A stretch of DNA of 64,000 bases from Pseudanabaena sp. (GCA_003249015.1 QBLS01000002.1:124001-188000); one strand, 5' to 3'; positions 16,971 through 26,876 are shown, numbered from the stretch's first letter. Program-made: numbers and translations. Notes: generated by a model from the letters alone, not told the origin.

Positions 16971-19900
16971 CTAACCTACTAACTGCACAGTGGAACCCTC
17001 GTCATTCTTAGATACTTCAATTAAAGTATTAAATGCTTCCTTCATTTGAGGCATGTGGGTAACTACCAAAATACACTCAAAATCTGGCGCGATCGCATTA
17101 ATCGCACTAACAAGGCGATCGCAACCTAGTTGATCTTGACTGCCGAAGCCTTCATCGATGATTAAAGTCTGCAAGTTACTGCCTTTGCGCTGGGCGAGAA
17201 CACGGGAGAGGGCAAGGCGCACTGCAAAGTTAATTCGGAAGGCTTCACCACCCGAATAGGTTTCATAGGGTCTAGTGCCTTTGGTATCGGCAATTTCAAT
17301 GTCGAGGGTTTCAATAATGCGATTACTTTTTTTGCCAGATTTTTGAGTAATGAATCTGACATTTAATTGGCGATCGCTAAGTTGCGCCAGAATTTGATTG
17401 GCTTCTACTTCAATTTGGGGCAGTACATTCTCCAGCATCAGAGCTTGAATGCCATTTTTACCAAAGGCTTGATAGAGTTCGGTGTGAATCAGATAACGAT
17501 GGCGTAACTGTTCAATTTGAACTAGGGTTAACTGCGCTTGATGACAGCTTTGGATATGCTGTTGTTGGGCTTGCTGGAGACTGCCAATTTGAGCGAATAA
17601 ACTATCCATTTGCGATCGCCCATTTTGGAGACTTATCCGTAAAGTATTAATCTCTTGGGCATGGTCTCCATCTAGTTGCAGCATCTGTGCTTGCAATGTG
17701 GAGATTTGAGAGGTGAGAATTTGTAACTCCTGCTGATTTGTAGCGATGCTTTCTTGGAGATACTGCACCTGTTGGCTGAGTTCAGGATGTTCTTTGTCAG
17801 CGCGGAGTAGTTCTTGATAGTGCAGTAAAGCTGGTGTTAATTCTTGCTTTTTGGTGCGGAGTTGCTGATGCAAATCAGGGTCATAGGCTAATTGAGCTAG
17901 GGCGCGATCGCATTGCTCTAGTTCATGCTGCACTTCGAGATCGATGAGATTTTTGGTAAGGCGATCTTGGAGTTGATGGGTTTTGGTTTGTAGATCAGGA
18001 ATTTTTTGAGCTAGATTATCGGCTTGTCTTTGGGCATTTTTTAATTCTGACTGCTTGATTTCTGCCCAGCGCCAGCGCTCGACATCACCACGCGCTAGGG
18101 CGTGATTTTTTTCGTCATAGGCAAATTTATGGATATTGGTGTCGATCAGTTCCATCTCTTCCCAAGCTTCACGCATATAGTTTTGAGATTGGAGACGATC
18201 GCCTAAATCTACAATCTCCGCGTCTATGAGTGCTAACCTCTGCTGCGCTTCATTGATAGCCTTTAACCTTTCCTGCAAAGTTCCTTTACGTTGAATCAAA
18301 TCATTTAACGGTGCAAGTTCTTTTTTTAAAAGGCGATACTCTTCCCGCAAAACTTCAATTTCGCAATTAGAGGCAGCCTGCTGTTCCTTAACGATCCAAA
18401 TATCTGCTTGCAGATCGCGAGAATCCTGTTTGTGTTTTTTCTGGACTAGCTGCCAATGTGCCTCATCGAGGGGGCGATCGCAAAGTGGACAGGGTGCATT
18501 TGGCACAGTTAACTGACGCATTTTTGCCTCAAGTTTATGAAAAGCAGTTTCACTGTCAGCTAGTCTCGACTTTAATCTTTCCAAAAAGTCACGTCGTTCT
18601 AGTCCTTTCTCATGGACACGCTGTTGATAGACTTGCTTTTTTTGCAATGATTCGATCTGACGATCTAGTTCTTGAGCCTTGATTTTTAACTGATCATGGT
18701 TTTTGACCTGTAGATACAGTTGTTCTCTTTTGGTGATTAGTTCTTCTAATTTGGCGGTGAGCCTTGTTTGCTCCCGTTCTAACTGATGTTTAAGAACTTG
18801 ATAGCGATGCACAAGGGGGGTGGACTGGGCATGGAGACGATCAAACTCCTGCAAAATAGCTCTGGCTCTATTGAGTTCAGCGATCGCACTTTCAATTTCG
18901 GTACTACGCTTCAAAATTGTCTGCAAATCCTGTTGCTGCTGCAATAGCCCCTCTAGTTGGGCTTGGTAATGGCGCATCTGACCTTGCAGTTCGCTGTGGA
19001 GACTAGCGAGTTTATGGCTAAGGTTGTGCTTACGTTCCTGTAACTGTTGATATTTCTGAAACTTCTGTTCTAGTTCAGATTCTTGATTGGCAAGCAACTG
19101 ATAGTGATCATAATCTCGCAAAATTACAGTTCTTTGAACAAGATATTTTTCTAAATGCTGTAATTGACTTTGTTGTTTGGCAAGTTGTCTTGAGGATTGA
19201 GCGATATTATTTGTAAGCAGAGTCTGCTGTTGTTGTTGCCAAGTTAACTGCTGGCTTAGGTTTTGATATTGTTTTTGTCTGTCTTCGATGATTTGCAGTT
19301 GAGCGCGATCGCTATTTTCCTGTGCTTGCAACTGTGTTAACTGCGATTGCATTGCTTCCAATTGGGTTGCAATTTTTTCACCTTCCGCAATCTGGGTTTG
19401 TAAGCTTGCCAAAAGATTTTCTAAAACCACGGACTCGGCTTTGCTATTGCGGGCGATGTCTTTGGCGCGTTCGGCTAACTCGTCATACTGTGATAGAGCC
19501 AACATATCGGCAAGGATCTGCTTACGATCGCTAGGACGTTTGAGCATAAATTCATCGGCACGACCTTGGCGCAGATATGCCGAATTTACAAACGTCTCGT
19601 AATCCATTTTTAAATGGTCAATAATCGTTTGCTGCGTAGCCCGAACCTTACGCTCAGTGAGGGACTTAAATTTGCTTTCACTTTGAATCTGAAACTCTAA
19701 AGAGGTAGAACTATTGCGCGATCGCGTTCTGATGACCCGATAAATTTCACCTCCCGCAATAAAAGTAAAGTCCACCTGAGCTTCCTTCGCGCCAATGTGA
19801 ATCACATCATCTTCACTATTAACCCGACTAGCTCCCCAAACAGCCCAAGCGATCGCCTCTAGCAACGAAGATTTGCCCGCTCCATTTGCACCACAAATAC

Positions 19901-19982
19901 AAGCAACATGGAGCCCACTAAAATCTAAGGCTAGTTGTTGATAGCTCAAGAAATTTTTTAGTCGTAATTTCTGAGGGATCAT
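16971..19982 (-). CDS. sbcC: SbcC (Rad50-like) nuclease ATPase subunit
   Basis: The 1003-residue SMC-like ATPase has an N-terminal Walker A (GANGAGKSSLLEAI, about 34-47). Two long coiled coils flank a zinc hook CPLC (near 497-500), followed by a C-terminal signature and Walker B (YSGGEAFRINFAVRLALSR; LIIDEGFGSQD). With SbcD it forms the Mre11/Rad50-like complex that opens hairpins and processes double-strand ends. No sbcD lies beside it in this window. SbcCD is the expected destroyer of long perfect palindromes, which are abundant here. Confidence 0.93.
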   Translation of the reverse strand: MIPQKLRLKNFLSYQQLALDFSGLHVACICGANGAGKSSLLEAIAWAVWGASRVNSEDDVIHIGAKEAQVDFTFIAGGEIYRVIRTRSRNSSTSLEFQIQSESKFKSLTERKVRATQQTIIDHLKMDYETFVNSAYLRQGRADEFMLKRPSDRKQILADMLALSQYDELAERAKDIARNSKAESVVLENLLASLQTQIAEGEKIATQLEAMQSQLTQLQAQENSDRAQLQIIEDRQKQYQNLSQQLTWQQQQQTLLTNNIAQSSRQLAKQQSQLQHLEKYLVQRTVILRDYDHYQLLANQESELEQKFQKYQQLQERKHNLSHKLASLHSELQGQMRHYQAQLEGLLQQQQDLQTILKRSTEIESAIAELNRARAILQEFDRLHAQSTPLVHRYQVLKHQLEREQTRLTAKLEELITKREQLYLQVKNHDQLKIKAQELDRQIESLQKKQVYQQRVHEKGLERRDFLERLKSRLADSETAFHKLEAKMRQLTVPNAPCPLCDRPLDEAHWQLVQKKHKQDSRDLQADIWIVKEQQAASNCEIEVLREEYRLLKKELAPLNDLIQRKGTLQERLKAINEAQQRLALIDAEIVDLGDRLQSQNYMREAWEEMELIDTNIHKFAYDEKNHALARGDVERWRWAEIKQSELKNAQRQADNLAQKIPDLQTKTHQLQDRLTKNLIDLEVQHELEQCDRALAQLAYDPDLHQQLRTKKQELTPALLHYQELLRADKEHPELSQQVQYLQESIATNQQELQILTSQISTLQAQMLQLDGDHAQEINTLRISLQNGRSQMDSLFAQIGSLQQAQQQHIQSCHQAQLTLVQIEQLRHRYLIHTELYQAFGKNGIQALMLENVLPQIEVEANQILAQLSDRQLNVRFITQKSGKKSNRIIETLDIEIADTKGTRPYETYSGGEAFRINFAVRLALSRVLAQRKGSNLQTLIIDEGFGSQDQLGCDRLVSAINAIAPDFECILVVTHMPQMKEAFNTLIEVSKNDEGSTVQLVG

Positions 19983-20006
19983 TTAACTCTTCAAGTAATA
20001 CGGAGA

Positions 20007-20047
20007 GAATTTTAGTCATCGCAGCAAAGTTGCAATGACTAAAATTC
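20007..20047. repeat. Hairpin, 17-bp arms
   Basis: Positions 20007-20023 pair with 20031-20047 with one mismatch, just upstream of sbcC. Confidence 0.65.
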
Positions 20048-20195
20048 CTTTTGTTTTTAAATAAGCGCAAAGCGCTGTAATAACTTTTCCAATTCAGTTA
20101 TACTAACTGTTATCTAATTATCATAATAATGTATACTCCGTCTCGAAAAACACGAATGGCAACAATAAAGCGCTTTTCGTTGTAATTATCTAGGC

Positions 20196-20705
20196 ATGAG
20201 CAAACTAAAAAATCAGAAGGTTGTTCTGCCCGCTACGCGGGCAGAACAACCTCTGGGTCACAGAGAAAATAATCTTCTTGTACGACCAGTTACAGTTGAG
20301 AGAGTTATGGAAATATGGGAACAAATCAGTCGCCAAAGAGTGCAATACATCGTTGATAGCTATCAGCTAGCTGGAGAAGACGATGAAGATTTTGATGAGT
20401 ATTTACAAGACCTTTTACAAGCCTACGCGCCACCTCAAATTGAATTAGCGCTTGTGGAAGCCTTGATTGCCAGTTGGCAAATTACACCACTTGTTCGTGG
20501 GGTCAGCTTTTTGATGCGATCGCATCAATTTTTAAGGGAATGGGAAAATAAGCCGATTAATCCCCAAGTTTCACCAATGCACTTTCAGTTAATTACAGGG
20601 CTAGACCCAACACCCATATACGGAGCTAGAGATAATTCTCAAATGTTAAATTCTCGAAATGAAAATATAAATAGTTCTTCAAAGTCAAATAAAATTAATG
20701 TATAG
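20196..20705 (+). CDS. Conserved-looking hypothetical protein; start region overlaps a hairpin
   Basis: The protein is 169 residues from ATG 20196. The first 25 codons are largely hairpin repeat (20218-20252), and the ATG sits in a repeat end (CTAGGCATGAGC). ATG 20307 (VERVM-EIWEQISRQ), with GAGAGAG upstream, gives 132 residues and may be the true start. The core has RQRVQYIVDSYQLAGEDDEDF, a run of acidic residues, and PPQIELALVEALIASW. The last 35 residues are polar and low in complexity. No known domain was recognised. Confidence 0.55.
   Translation: MSKLKNQKVVLPATRAEQPLGHRENNLLVRPVTVERVMEIWEQISRQRVQYIVDSYQLAGEDDEDFDEYLQDLLQAYAPPQIELALVEALIASWQITPLVRGVSFLMRSHQFLREWENKPINPQVSPMHFQLITGLDPTPIYGARDNSQMLNSRNENINSSSKSNKINV
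20218..20252. repeat. Hairpin inside the 5' end of an open frame
   Basis: Positions 20218-20233 pair exactly with 20237-20252 (CTGCCCGC-TAC-GCGGGCAG centre). Either it is leader sequence or it has extended the N-terminus of the protein at 20196. Confidence 0.8.
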
Positions 20706-20735
20706 CGAACTGTGCCTAAGTTGCTAGGCAAAAGT

Positions 20736-20790
20736 AAAACGTAGAAAGCTATCCCGCCCGCGTAGCGGGCAGGATAGCTTTCTATGTTTT
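20736..20790. repeat. Hairpin, 26-bp arms with two G-U compatible differences
   Basis: Positions 20736-20761 pair with 20765-20790 around CGCCCGC-GTA-GCGGGC. The flanks (GCCTAAGTTGCTAGGC near 20714; AAGCCACTTAG near 20799) look like diverged outer ends. Confidence 0.75.
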
Positions 20791-20889
20791 AGTTAAGGTA
20801 AGCCACTTAGCAGAAGAGGTTCTAGATATTTGCTAAGAAAATTACTACATCACTCTTCTAGATATTAGTTAAGGTTTGCCTAAATATTC

Positions 20890-23800
20890 ATGCTGAAATA
20901 CTTAAGTGTGTTTTTGTTATTTACATCCCTTGGATATCTGGGCAACTACTTCAGGCTGCCTCTGTTTTTTGGTATAGATTTTATATTCGGTAGCATTTTT
21001 AGCCTTGCTGCGACTTACCTGTATGGTTTGCGAATGGGTGTAGCGGTAAGTGCGATCGCCAGCATTCATACTTTTTTTCTGTGGCAACAGCCCTATGCGG
21101 CAGTTTTACTGATATTAGAGTCTTTGTGGGTTGGTGTAGGAGTTAACCGCCAAAAATCAGCCAGCATGATTTGGCTAGTCCTATTCTATTGGCTATTTCT
21201 GGGTGCACCGCTCTGCTTTTTGATTTACACCACTATCTTAAAATTTGGGCTTGGCTCTGCGCTATTAGTCGTACTAAAGCAAGCAATTAATGGAATATTC
21301 AATGCTCTGATTGTCCATTTACTTATCGATTTTCTGCCCTTACAGCATTGGCTCAGTAGAATTTCTAGCCTAAAAACCGTTAACCGCGATCGCTCGAAAG
21401 TTCAACAAATATTATTTAACCTACTCCTTGCCTTTGTCCTATTACCAATTTTGATTTTTGCTTCTTTAACTGGCTATCAATCGATGCAGTACGTTCAAAA
21501 TGAAATTAGTACTGAGCTAAGTTCCAACTCGATAGGAATATCGCAAAAAGTTAAGGAATGGCATAATCAGCAAATATTAATTCTCCGCAAACTATCAGCG
21601 ATCGCCGCAGAAAATGATTTTTCAGGAGATCTAACACGCTTGCAATTTGCCACTGAGTCGCTTGGGCAAGTATCCCCATTTCTGCGTTTATATATCAAAG
21701 ATGCTCAAGCCAATCTCATTTTCACATTTCCGCAAATTACTGACAATGAAGAAATCTCAAGTAACGAGATAGAAGCAAAGATATTTGAGCAGGCAAAAGC
21801 AACGCTTAGCATTGTATTTAGTGATATTCACACTAGCAGGCTTAGCTATCTCCCCCACATTGATATTGTTGTCCCCATCTTCAAAAATAATCAATTTAGC
21901 GGAATCGTTGGCGGTTCCTTAGATCCTGCCCAATTTAAAAATCTATTAACTAAAACTACCGACATTCATGATGTGGATGCTGTGATTTTTGGGCGATCGC
22001 AGCGGGTGATTGCCAGTACCCTCAAGCGTGTCAAAATGGGTGAAACTTGGAACTTGCAAGAGAATGGAATGACTCGGGCATTTCGAGAAAACCAAATTCA
22101 ATGGCTACCAAAGATCGCTTCTTCCATCATGACTCGATGGCGGAAGTCCCTTTATATTCAAGAAACAGCTATTGGTAGCGGCATACCTTGGACTCTTATA
22201 GTCAAGCTGTCCCCAGTGAAGTTTATCAATTCCCTAGTAAGTCTATATACCTATATTTTGCTTGCTGTTTTGGTAACTGCTCTTACAGCCGCATTGGTCG
22301 CTAGGTTCTTCAGTCGCCGTTTTGTAAAGCCTTTATCGAAATTAGTACGCCTCACCACCGACCTACAAGCAAATATTCATAGATCTTCTGACTTTGAGTG
22401 GCAGCATTCCCATTTAGAAGAAATTGATACCCTTGGCGATAACTTTCAGGCTATGGCGATCGCCTTGCGAGATAAGTTTCAAGAAATTCAAAATGCTAAC
22501 TTAAACTTGGGAAAACGCATTGAAGAACGCAGTGCCGAGTTACTCAAAAGCGAACTAAGGTTAGAAAAAATTACTAATGCGATTCCTGGAGCTGTGTACC
22601 AGTTTAAGCGCGATCGTAAAGGAAACTACTCAGTTCCGTTTATGAATCAAGGTGCTTATGATATTTACGAAATTTCGAGAGAGGATATATATAGAGACAT
22701 ATCCGTAATTATTAACTTAACCGTACCCGAAGATCGAGAAAAGTTGATCAACTCTGTTGAAGAATCAGCCAAAGCATTAACACCTTGGGTAATTGAATAT
22801 CGCCTCAAAACTCCCAGCGGCAAAATCAAATGGCTATTTGGAAGATCGCAGCCCATCCTCCAAGAGGACGGCAGCATCGTCTGGAATGGAATTATTTCCG
22901 ATATTACTAGATTTAAGCAAACTGAAAAAGCCTTACAAAAGAGTGAAGAGCGATGGCATTTGGCGGTTCAAGCCAGTGAAAGCGGTATTTGGGACTGGAA
23001 TATCGAAAAAGACAAAACATTTCGCTCGGAACGTTGGTGGGAGATGATGGGGCTTGATGCTAAGAATGACTATGAACAGGAATTTGATTGGAGTGGGCTA
23101 CTTCATCCTGATGATCGCGAATATCATTTGCAACAACAAAGTGACTACCTCAACCAAAAAATCCCTCGGTATTTTGTAGAATCGCGGATGCGTTATCAAG
23201 ATGGTAGCTATCGCTGGATACTAACTAGAGGTGTGGCGGTATGGGATCAACATAACAAAGCAATTCGCTTGATCGGTACAACTAGTGATGTGACCGATTT
23301 AAAGATAGCTAGAGCTGAAATGACTCAAGCGATGGAAGAAGCTCAAGCTGCTAACCATGCTAAGAGCGAGTTTTTAGCGATGATGAGTCATGAAATTCGC
23401 ACTCCCATGAATGCAGTGATCGGCATGGCGAGCCTATTGTTAGATACCAATCTTGACGCAGAGCAGCAAGAATTTACCGAAATAATCAAGTCTAGTGGCG
23501 ATAACTTACTAACGATTATCAATAGTATTCTCGACTTTTCCAAAATCGAGTCTGGTCGCTTTAGCCTTGATATCTGTGATTTTAATTTGAGAACTTGCGT
23601 AGAAGAATGCTTCGATGTGATTGCTTCTTCTGCGATTTCTAAAAATATTGAATTAGCATACTGCATAAATCTGGATGTCCCCGAATGGATTGAGAGTGAC
23701 CCATCCCGTCTGCGTCAAATTCTCATCAATCTCCTAAGCAACGCGGTTAAATTCACCCACCGAGGCTCAGTCACCTTGCAAATTGAACTAGTGCCAGTTC

Positions 23801-24975
23801 GCTCAGGTGATAGTGACCATATTTCAGAGCCATCCGATCAGTGCAAGTTGCGTTTTAAGGTCAAGGATACAGGGATCGGCATACCCCGCGATCGCTACGA
23901 TCGCTTATTTAAACCCTTTAGTCAGGTTGACTCTTCGACTACTCGTGAATATGGCGGCACTGGGCTGGGTCTAGTAATTACCAAACGGCTAACAGAACTG
24001 ATGGGGGGGAATATAGAAGTTGAGAGTGAGGTGGGTGTGGGTTCTTGTTTTACCTTCACGATCACAGTCGGCTTATTAAATCAAGAGCCGCCTTACAAAG
24101 ATTCTAATGAAAGCAGTGGAGTCCTAGATAACTATTACAGGACACAGCTAACGGGACGAAAATTACTAATCCTTGAAGACAACCAAGTGAGTCGAGATGG
24201 TTTAAGCACACTTGGCAAGAATCTCAAGATGCAAGTTTGGGAAACTTCATCGATGACTCAGGCGATCGCGTGGATGCAAGAAGGACAAAAATTTGACCTA
24301 GCGATTATTGATGCTTACATTCCTATAATTGAAAATAGGGAAACTGATGATCAGCCTAAGCAGACTAGCTGGATTCGTCAGCAATTTCCTCTATTGCCAA
24401 TACTTTTTGTAAGTTGTTGTCATCGGAGTGACACAGATCTGCTTAATGATCGCCTTACTAGCTATATCAGCCGACCTGCTAAGCGATCTCAAATCTACGG
24501 AAAACTAGCCAAGCTAATCGATAATCTTGACATTGCTGAGCGACCAACTTCAAAAAACATTACGGAATTTGATAGCAGCTTCGCTATCAAATTCCCTCTT
24601 GTTATCATGCTTGCCGAAGACAATATCGTTAACCAAAAAGTTGCAGTGCGCTTCCTAAACCGTCTTGGATATTATGTTGACATTGCTCAGAATGGTTGTG
24701 AAGTGATTGACTTAATGTCCCAAAAAAATTATGACATCATCCTCATGGATATACATATGCCTGTAATGGATGGAATTGTCACTACTCAAAAAATCTTAAA
24801 TGACTTTAATCCCCATCCTTGGATAGTGGCTCTGACCGCTAATGCCTCTAGTGGCGATCGCGATTCTTATTTAAACCTAGGTATGAATGACTATGTTAGT
24901 AAACCCATTCAGATAAGAGAGATAACTAGAATTTTAGAAAATGCTTATCATGCTTTAAAATCGCCCCCCTATTAA
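20890..24975 (+). CDS. Hybrid sensor histidine kinase with two receiver domains
   Basis: The 1361-residue protein starts with six or so membrane helices (about 1-160), another helix at about 170-195, a periplasmic Cache-like sensor (to about 445), a further helix and a HAMP-like linker. Two PAS/PAC domains follow (about 560-680, 690-810), then HisKA (EFLAMMSHEIRTP, H834) and HATPase (ILINLLSNAVKFTH; GGTGLGLVITKRL). Receiver 1 (D1141) is diverged: LLILEDNQVSR lacks the usual acidic pair. Receiver 2 (D1287 in ILMDIHMPVMDG) is canonical. A small in-frame hairpin lies between the receivers. The signal is unknown. Confidence 0.9.
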   Translation: MLKYLSVFLLFTSLGYLGNYFRLPLFFGIDFIFGSIFSLAATYLYGLRMGVAVSAIASIHTFFLWQQPYAAVLLILESLWVGVGVNRQKSASMIWLVLFYWLFLGAPLCFLIYTTILKFGLGSALLVVLKQAINGIFNALIVHLLIDFLPLQHWLSRISSLKTVNRDRSKVQQILFNLLLAFVLLPILIFASLTGYQSMQYVQNEISTELSSNSIGISQKVKEWHNQQILILRKLSAIAAENDFSGDLTRLQFATESLGQVSPFLRLYIKDAQANLIFTFPQITDNEEISSNEIEAKIFEQAKATLSIVFSDIHTSRLSYLPHIDIVVPIFKNNQFSGIVGGSLDPAQFKNLLTKTTDIHDVDAVIFGRSQRVIASTLKRVKMGETWNLQENGMTRAFRENQIQWLPKIASSIMTRWRKSLYIQETAIGSGIPWTLIVKLSPVKFINSLVSLYTYILLAVLVTALTAALVARFFSRRFVKPLSKLVRLTTDLQANIHRSSDFEWQHSHLEEIDTLGDNFQAMAIALRDKFQEIQNANLNLGKRIEERSAELLKSELRLEKITNAIPGAVYQFKRDRKGNYSVPFMNQGAYDIYEISREDIYRDISVIINLTVPEDREKLINSVEESAKALTPWVIEYRLKTPSGKIKWLFGRSQPILQEDGSIVWNGIISDITRFKQTEKALQKSEERWHLAVQASESGIWDWNIEKDKTFRSERWWEMMGLDAKNDYEQEFDWSGLLHPDDREYHLQQQSDYLNQKIPRYFVESRMRYQDGSYRWILTRGVAVWDQHNKAIRLIGTTSDVTDLKIARAEMTQAMEEAQAANHAKSEFLAMMSHEIRTPMNAVIGMASLLLDTNLDAEQQEFTEIIKSSGDNLLTIINSILDFSKIESGRFSLDICDFNLRTCVEECFDVIASSAISKNIELAYCINLDVPEWIESDPSRLRQILINLLSNAVKFTHRGSVTLQIELVPVRSGDSDHISEPSDQCKLRFKVKDTGIGIPRDRYDRLFKPFSQVDSSTTREYGGTGLGLVITKRLTELMGGNIEVESEVGVGSCFTFTITVGLLNQEPPYKDSNESSGVLDNYYRTQLTGRKLLILEDNQVSRDGLSTLGKNLKMQVWETSSMTQAIAWMQEGQKFDLAIIDAYIPIIENRETDDQPKQTSWIRQQFPLLPILFVSCCHRSDTDLLNDRLTSYISRPAKRSQIYGKLAKLIDNLDIAERPTSKNITEFDSSFAIKFPLVIMLAEDNIVNQKVAVRFLNRLGYYVDIAQNGCEVIDLMSQKNYDIILMDIHMPVMDGIVTTQKILNDFNPHPWIVALTANASSGDRDSYLNLGMNDYVSKPIQIREITRILENAYHALKSPPY
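24565..24594. repeat. In-frame hairpin in the linker between receiver domains
   Basis: Positions 24565-24576 pair exactly with 24583-24594 around AGCTTC. The segment reads in frame as EFDSSFAIKF and sits in a linker, where an insertion would be tolerated. Confidence 0.65.
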
Positions 24976-24983
24976 CACCAAAT

Positions 24984-25008
24984 CAAGAAATGGCGTAGCC
25001 ATTTCTTG
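24984..25008. repeat. Short hairpin after the hybrid kinase
   Basis: CAAGAAATGGC and GCCATTTCTTG pair with a GTA loop, 9 bp after the stop codon; a terminator is plausible. Confidence 0.6.
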
Positions 25009-25109
25009 CATTAAAACCCTTACTGGGTTTGATTTTTAATTTATCAGAGTGTTGCAATACATTCGTGAATTAACATAACTGCGGCGCTTTGCACCGCAAT
25101 CATCTAAAT

Positions 25110-25349
25110 TCATGAATGTTTGCCGACACTTGTATGGATCGCCGCCAGACGGAAGGCGATTGGTTTATTGATATGCTGAGGTTCGCAAGGCAACCCAGGG
25201 GCATAGGATTCAAGGACTTGACCACTGCGAGAGGACATGACTAATAAGTAGTCGCACTTTTCGCACTGGGTTTTGACTTGAGCTAGATAGGCAAGGTGAT
25301 GACGCTCAGCGATCGCCCCGCAATTCGGACAGCGTATAGATTCGATCAT
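25110..25349 (-). CDS. Small zinc-ribbon protein
   Basis: This is a 79-residue protein with CPNC (residues 7-10) and CEKC (about 33-36), a typical four-cysteine zinc ribbon. A polar tail follows. Homologous small cyanobacterial proteins are sometimes labelled as PriA-like, but nothing here indicates helicase activity. A good ribosome site (CAGGAAAAA) lies upstream of the ATG. Function is unknown. Confidence 0.7.
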   Translation of the reverse strand: MIESIRCPNCGAIAERHHLAYLAQVKTQCEKCDYLLVMSSRSGQVLESYAPGLPCEPQHINKPIAFRLAAIHTSVGKHS

Positions 25350-25913
25350 AATGATTTTTTCCTGACAAGTATATTTAAAATTGTTTTAAAAATTTAGAAA
25401 TTAAAAACTAAAGTCTATTCGCTATATTGCCCAGTTAATGATACAAAGCTAAATCCTTGTTAGGGAATCAACACAAATAAGAATTAATTTATTCGTATAT
25501 TGACAACTTAGCATTTTCTATCAAGAACATTTCTAGAGAAATATCTATAAAATTAGAATTGCTTTTTATCTTTAACGGCAATTAAGTAGGTTGAATTAGG
25601 GATTTGCAACTTGAGTTAACTATGTGACGATTATAAGGGCAAAAAATGGGGATCATTGCCTGAAGAGCGATCCCCAAGTTGTAATTTGCTTAGTGATGAC
25701 GAGAACTCGTTAGTATGTAAGGGCTTACAGAATGATTAAAAAATGATTAAAGGTTTTAATTTTGAAGAAATTAATAATATTTTTTACAAAAAATATCCAT
25801 TCATCAATGTAAATATTTTTAAAGAGATTATTTTAAAAGTCTTCTTTTGATTTGTTTGATTAATATTTTTTTGCAGTACAAAATTCAGCAAACTGACTAA
25901 CAAATATGGCAAT

Positions 25914-25995
25914 TCTCAATGAGTTGAAAGAGGCTTCGATAAGCTCAGAGCATAGTTTCGCTCAGTCAGCTTATATTCATGGCTGAGCGAAGTCG
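25914..25995. repeat. Decayed GGCTTCGACTTCGCTCAGCC-type palindrome
   Basis: AGGCTTCGATAAGCTCAG and GGCTGAGCGAAGTCGAA are recognisable arms of the family seen at 13539, but the left arm is disrupted by extra sequence. Confidence 0.55.
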
Positions 25996-26043
25996 AACGC
26001 AGAAATTGTATAAAGTGTATAAAGATTTTTGTCTTGTTCCTAG

Positions 26044-26136
26044 ATATAGCAAAGCAAGAGTTAGTTAGACAAATCAAAACCCAAAAAGCGAGTGGCGGCG
26101 CGGAGCGCCGCCACTCGCCTTTTGGTTTTATGTCCT
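26044..26136. repeat. Dispersed hairpin element, second copy of the 4075 type
   Basis: The 18 bases 26044-26061 are the exact reverse complement of 4120-4137, and the arms about 26076-26100 / 26106-26129 carry the same GCGAGTGGCGGCG core. The right flank GGTTTTATGTCCTAA recalls the one after 32651. Confidence 0.75.
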
Positions 26137-26227
26137 AAGCAAAACTTTTTTTACTGTAAAACCCTAGAATTGTAAGCAACTAGGCATAAGTCTATATTTT
26201 TAAACTTTTTACCAATACTTCCAATTT

Positions 26228-26830
26228 ATGAATGCTCTAGAATTTTTTCAGAAAAGTGCGGGTACATGGCGATCGCAACGCACTACCCATCACTTAGCCT
26301 TTCGCCGCGCCGAAAAAGGCGGCTCAGAAATTTTGGTCAATCCCCTTGAGGCTAATGACCCCAAGGTAATCGAGATCTGTCAGATGCATGAAATTGAACC
26401 AACTACAGCGATCGGTGGAGCCTATGTAAAATGGGACGGCACAATGGCTTGGGACAAGGAAGATGATGAAAATCACTCAGGAGAAACCGTATTTGCTCTT
26501 GTGCCAGATGATGAAACAGGTCGCCAAGGTAAGTTGTTGCGCGAACGGGGCTATGCGGAAGTGATGCCTGTAATCGGACGCTATGAAATTGATGACGAAG
26601 AAGCGCTAGTGCTAATTACGGAATATCCTTCGATGAGTTCCTATGAGCGTTTTTGGTTTCCTGCGCCCAATGTGCGGATGCGGGCTAGTACTGTCAAGCG
26701 CTTTGGTGGCTTTAGTACGGCGACTTTTTGTACTGAGGAACTAGTCACCGCTGAAGATGGCGATGAGTCAGAAGTTGTGAGTAGTGCGGAAGCGAAACAA
26801 CCTGCGATCGCCTCAATATTTGGTTGGTAA
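26228..26830 (+). CDS. cpcS: Phycobiliprotein chromophore lyase CpcS
   Basis: The 200-residue sequence fits the CpcS/CpeS lipocalin-fold lyases that attach phycocyanobilin to the Cys-82/84 site of phycobiliproteins. The N-terminal signature is MNALEFFQKSAGTWRSQRTTHHLAFR. Later come AIGGAYVKWDG and the pocket segment RYEIDDEEALVLITEY followed by SSYERFWFPAPNVRMR. About 25 acidic/Ala-rich residues form the tail. It acts in phycobilisome assembly in the cytoplasm. CpcS alone or with CpcU may be active; a partner is not in this window. Confidence 0.92.
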   Translation: MNALEFFQKSAGTWRSQRTTHHLAFRRAEKGGSEILVNPLEANDPKVIEICQMHEIEPTTAIGGAYVKWDGTMAWDKEDDENHSGETVFALVPDDETGRQGKLLRERGYAEVMPVIGRYEIDDEEALVLITEYPSMSSYERFWFPAPNVRMRASTVKRFGGFSTATFCTEELVTAEDGDESEVVSSAEAKQPAIASIFGW

Positions 26831-26840
26831 ACATTTCGCT

Positions 26841-26876
26841 GATAAAAAAAGAGCGCCAAGGCGCTCTTTTTTTATC
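26841..26876. terminator. Bidirectional terminator between cpcS and the binding-protein gene
   Basis: Positions 26841-26857 pair exactly with 26860-26876 (GAGCGCC-AA-GGCGCTC centre). Runs of A on the left and T on the right suit termination of both convergent genes. Confidence 0.8.

Larger units (their letters stand above)
25350..26227. other. 878-bp AT-rich intergenic region
   Basis: No convincing gene was found. It contains a small inverted repeat GGGGATC...GATCCCC (about 25647-25674), a decayed palindrome at 25914-25995 and the dispersed element at 26044-26136. A short RNA or the cpcS promoter may lie here, but neither is shown by sequence alone. Confidence 0.5.
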
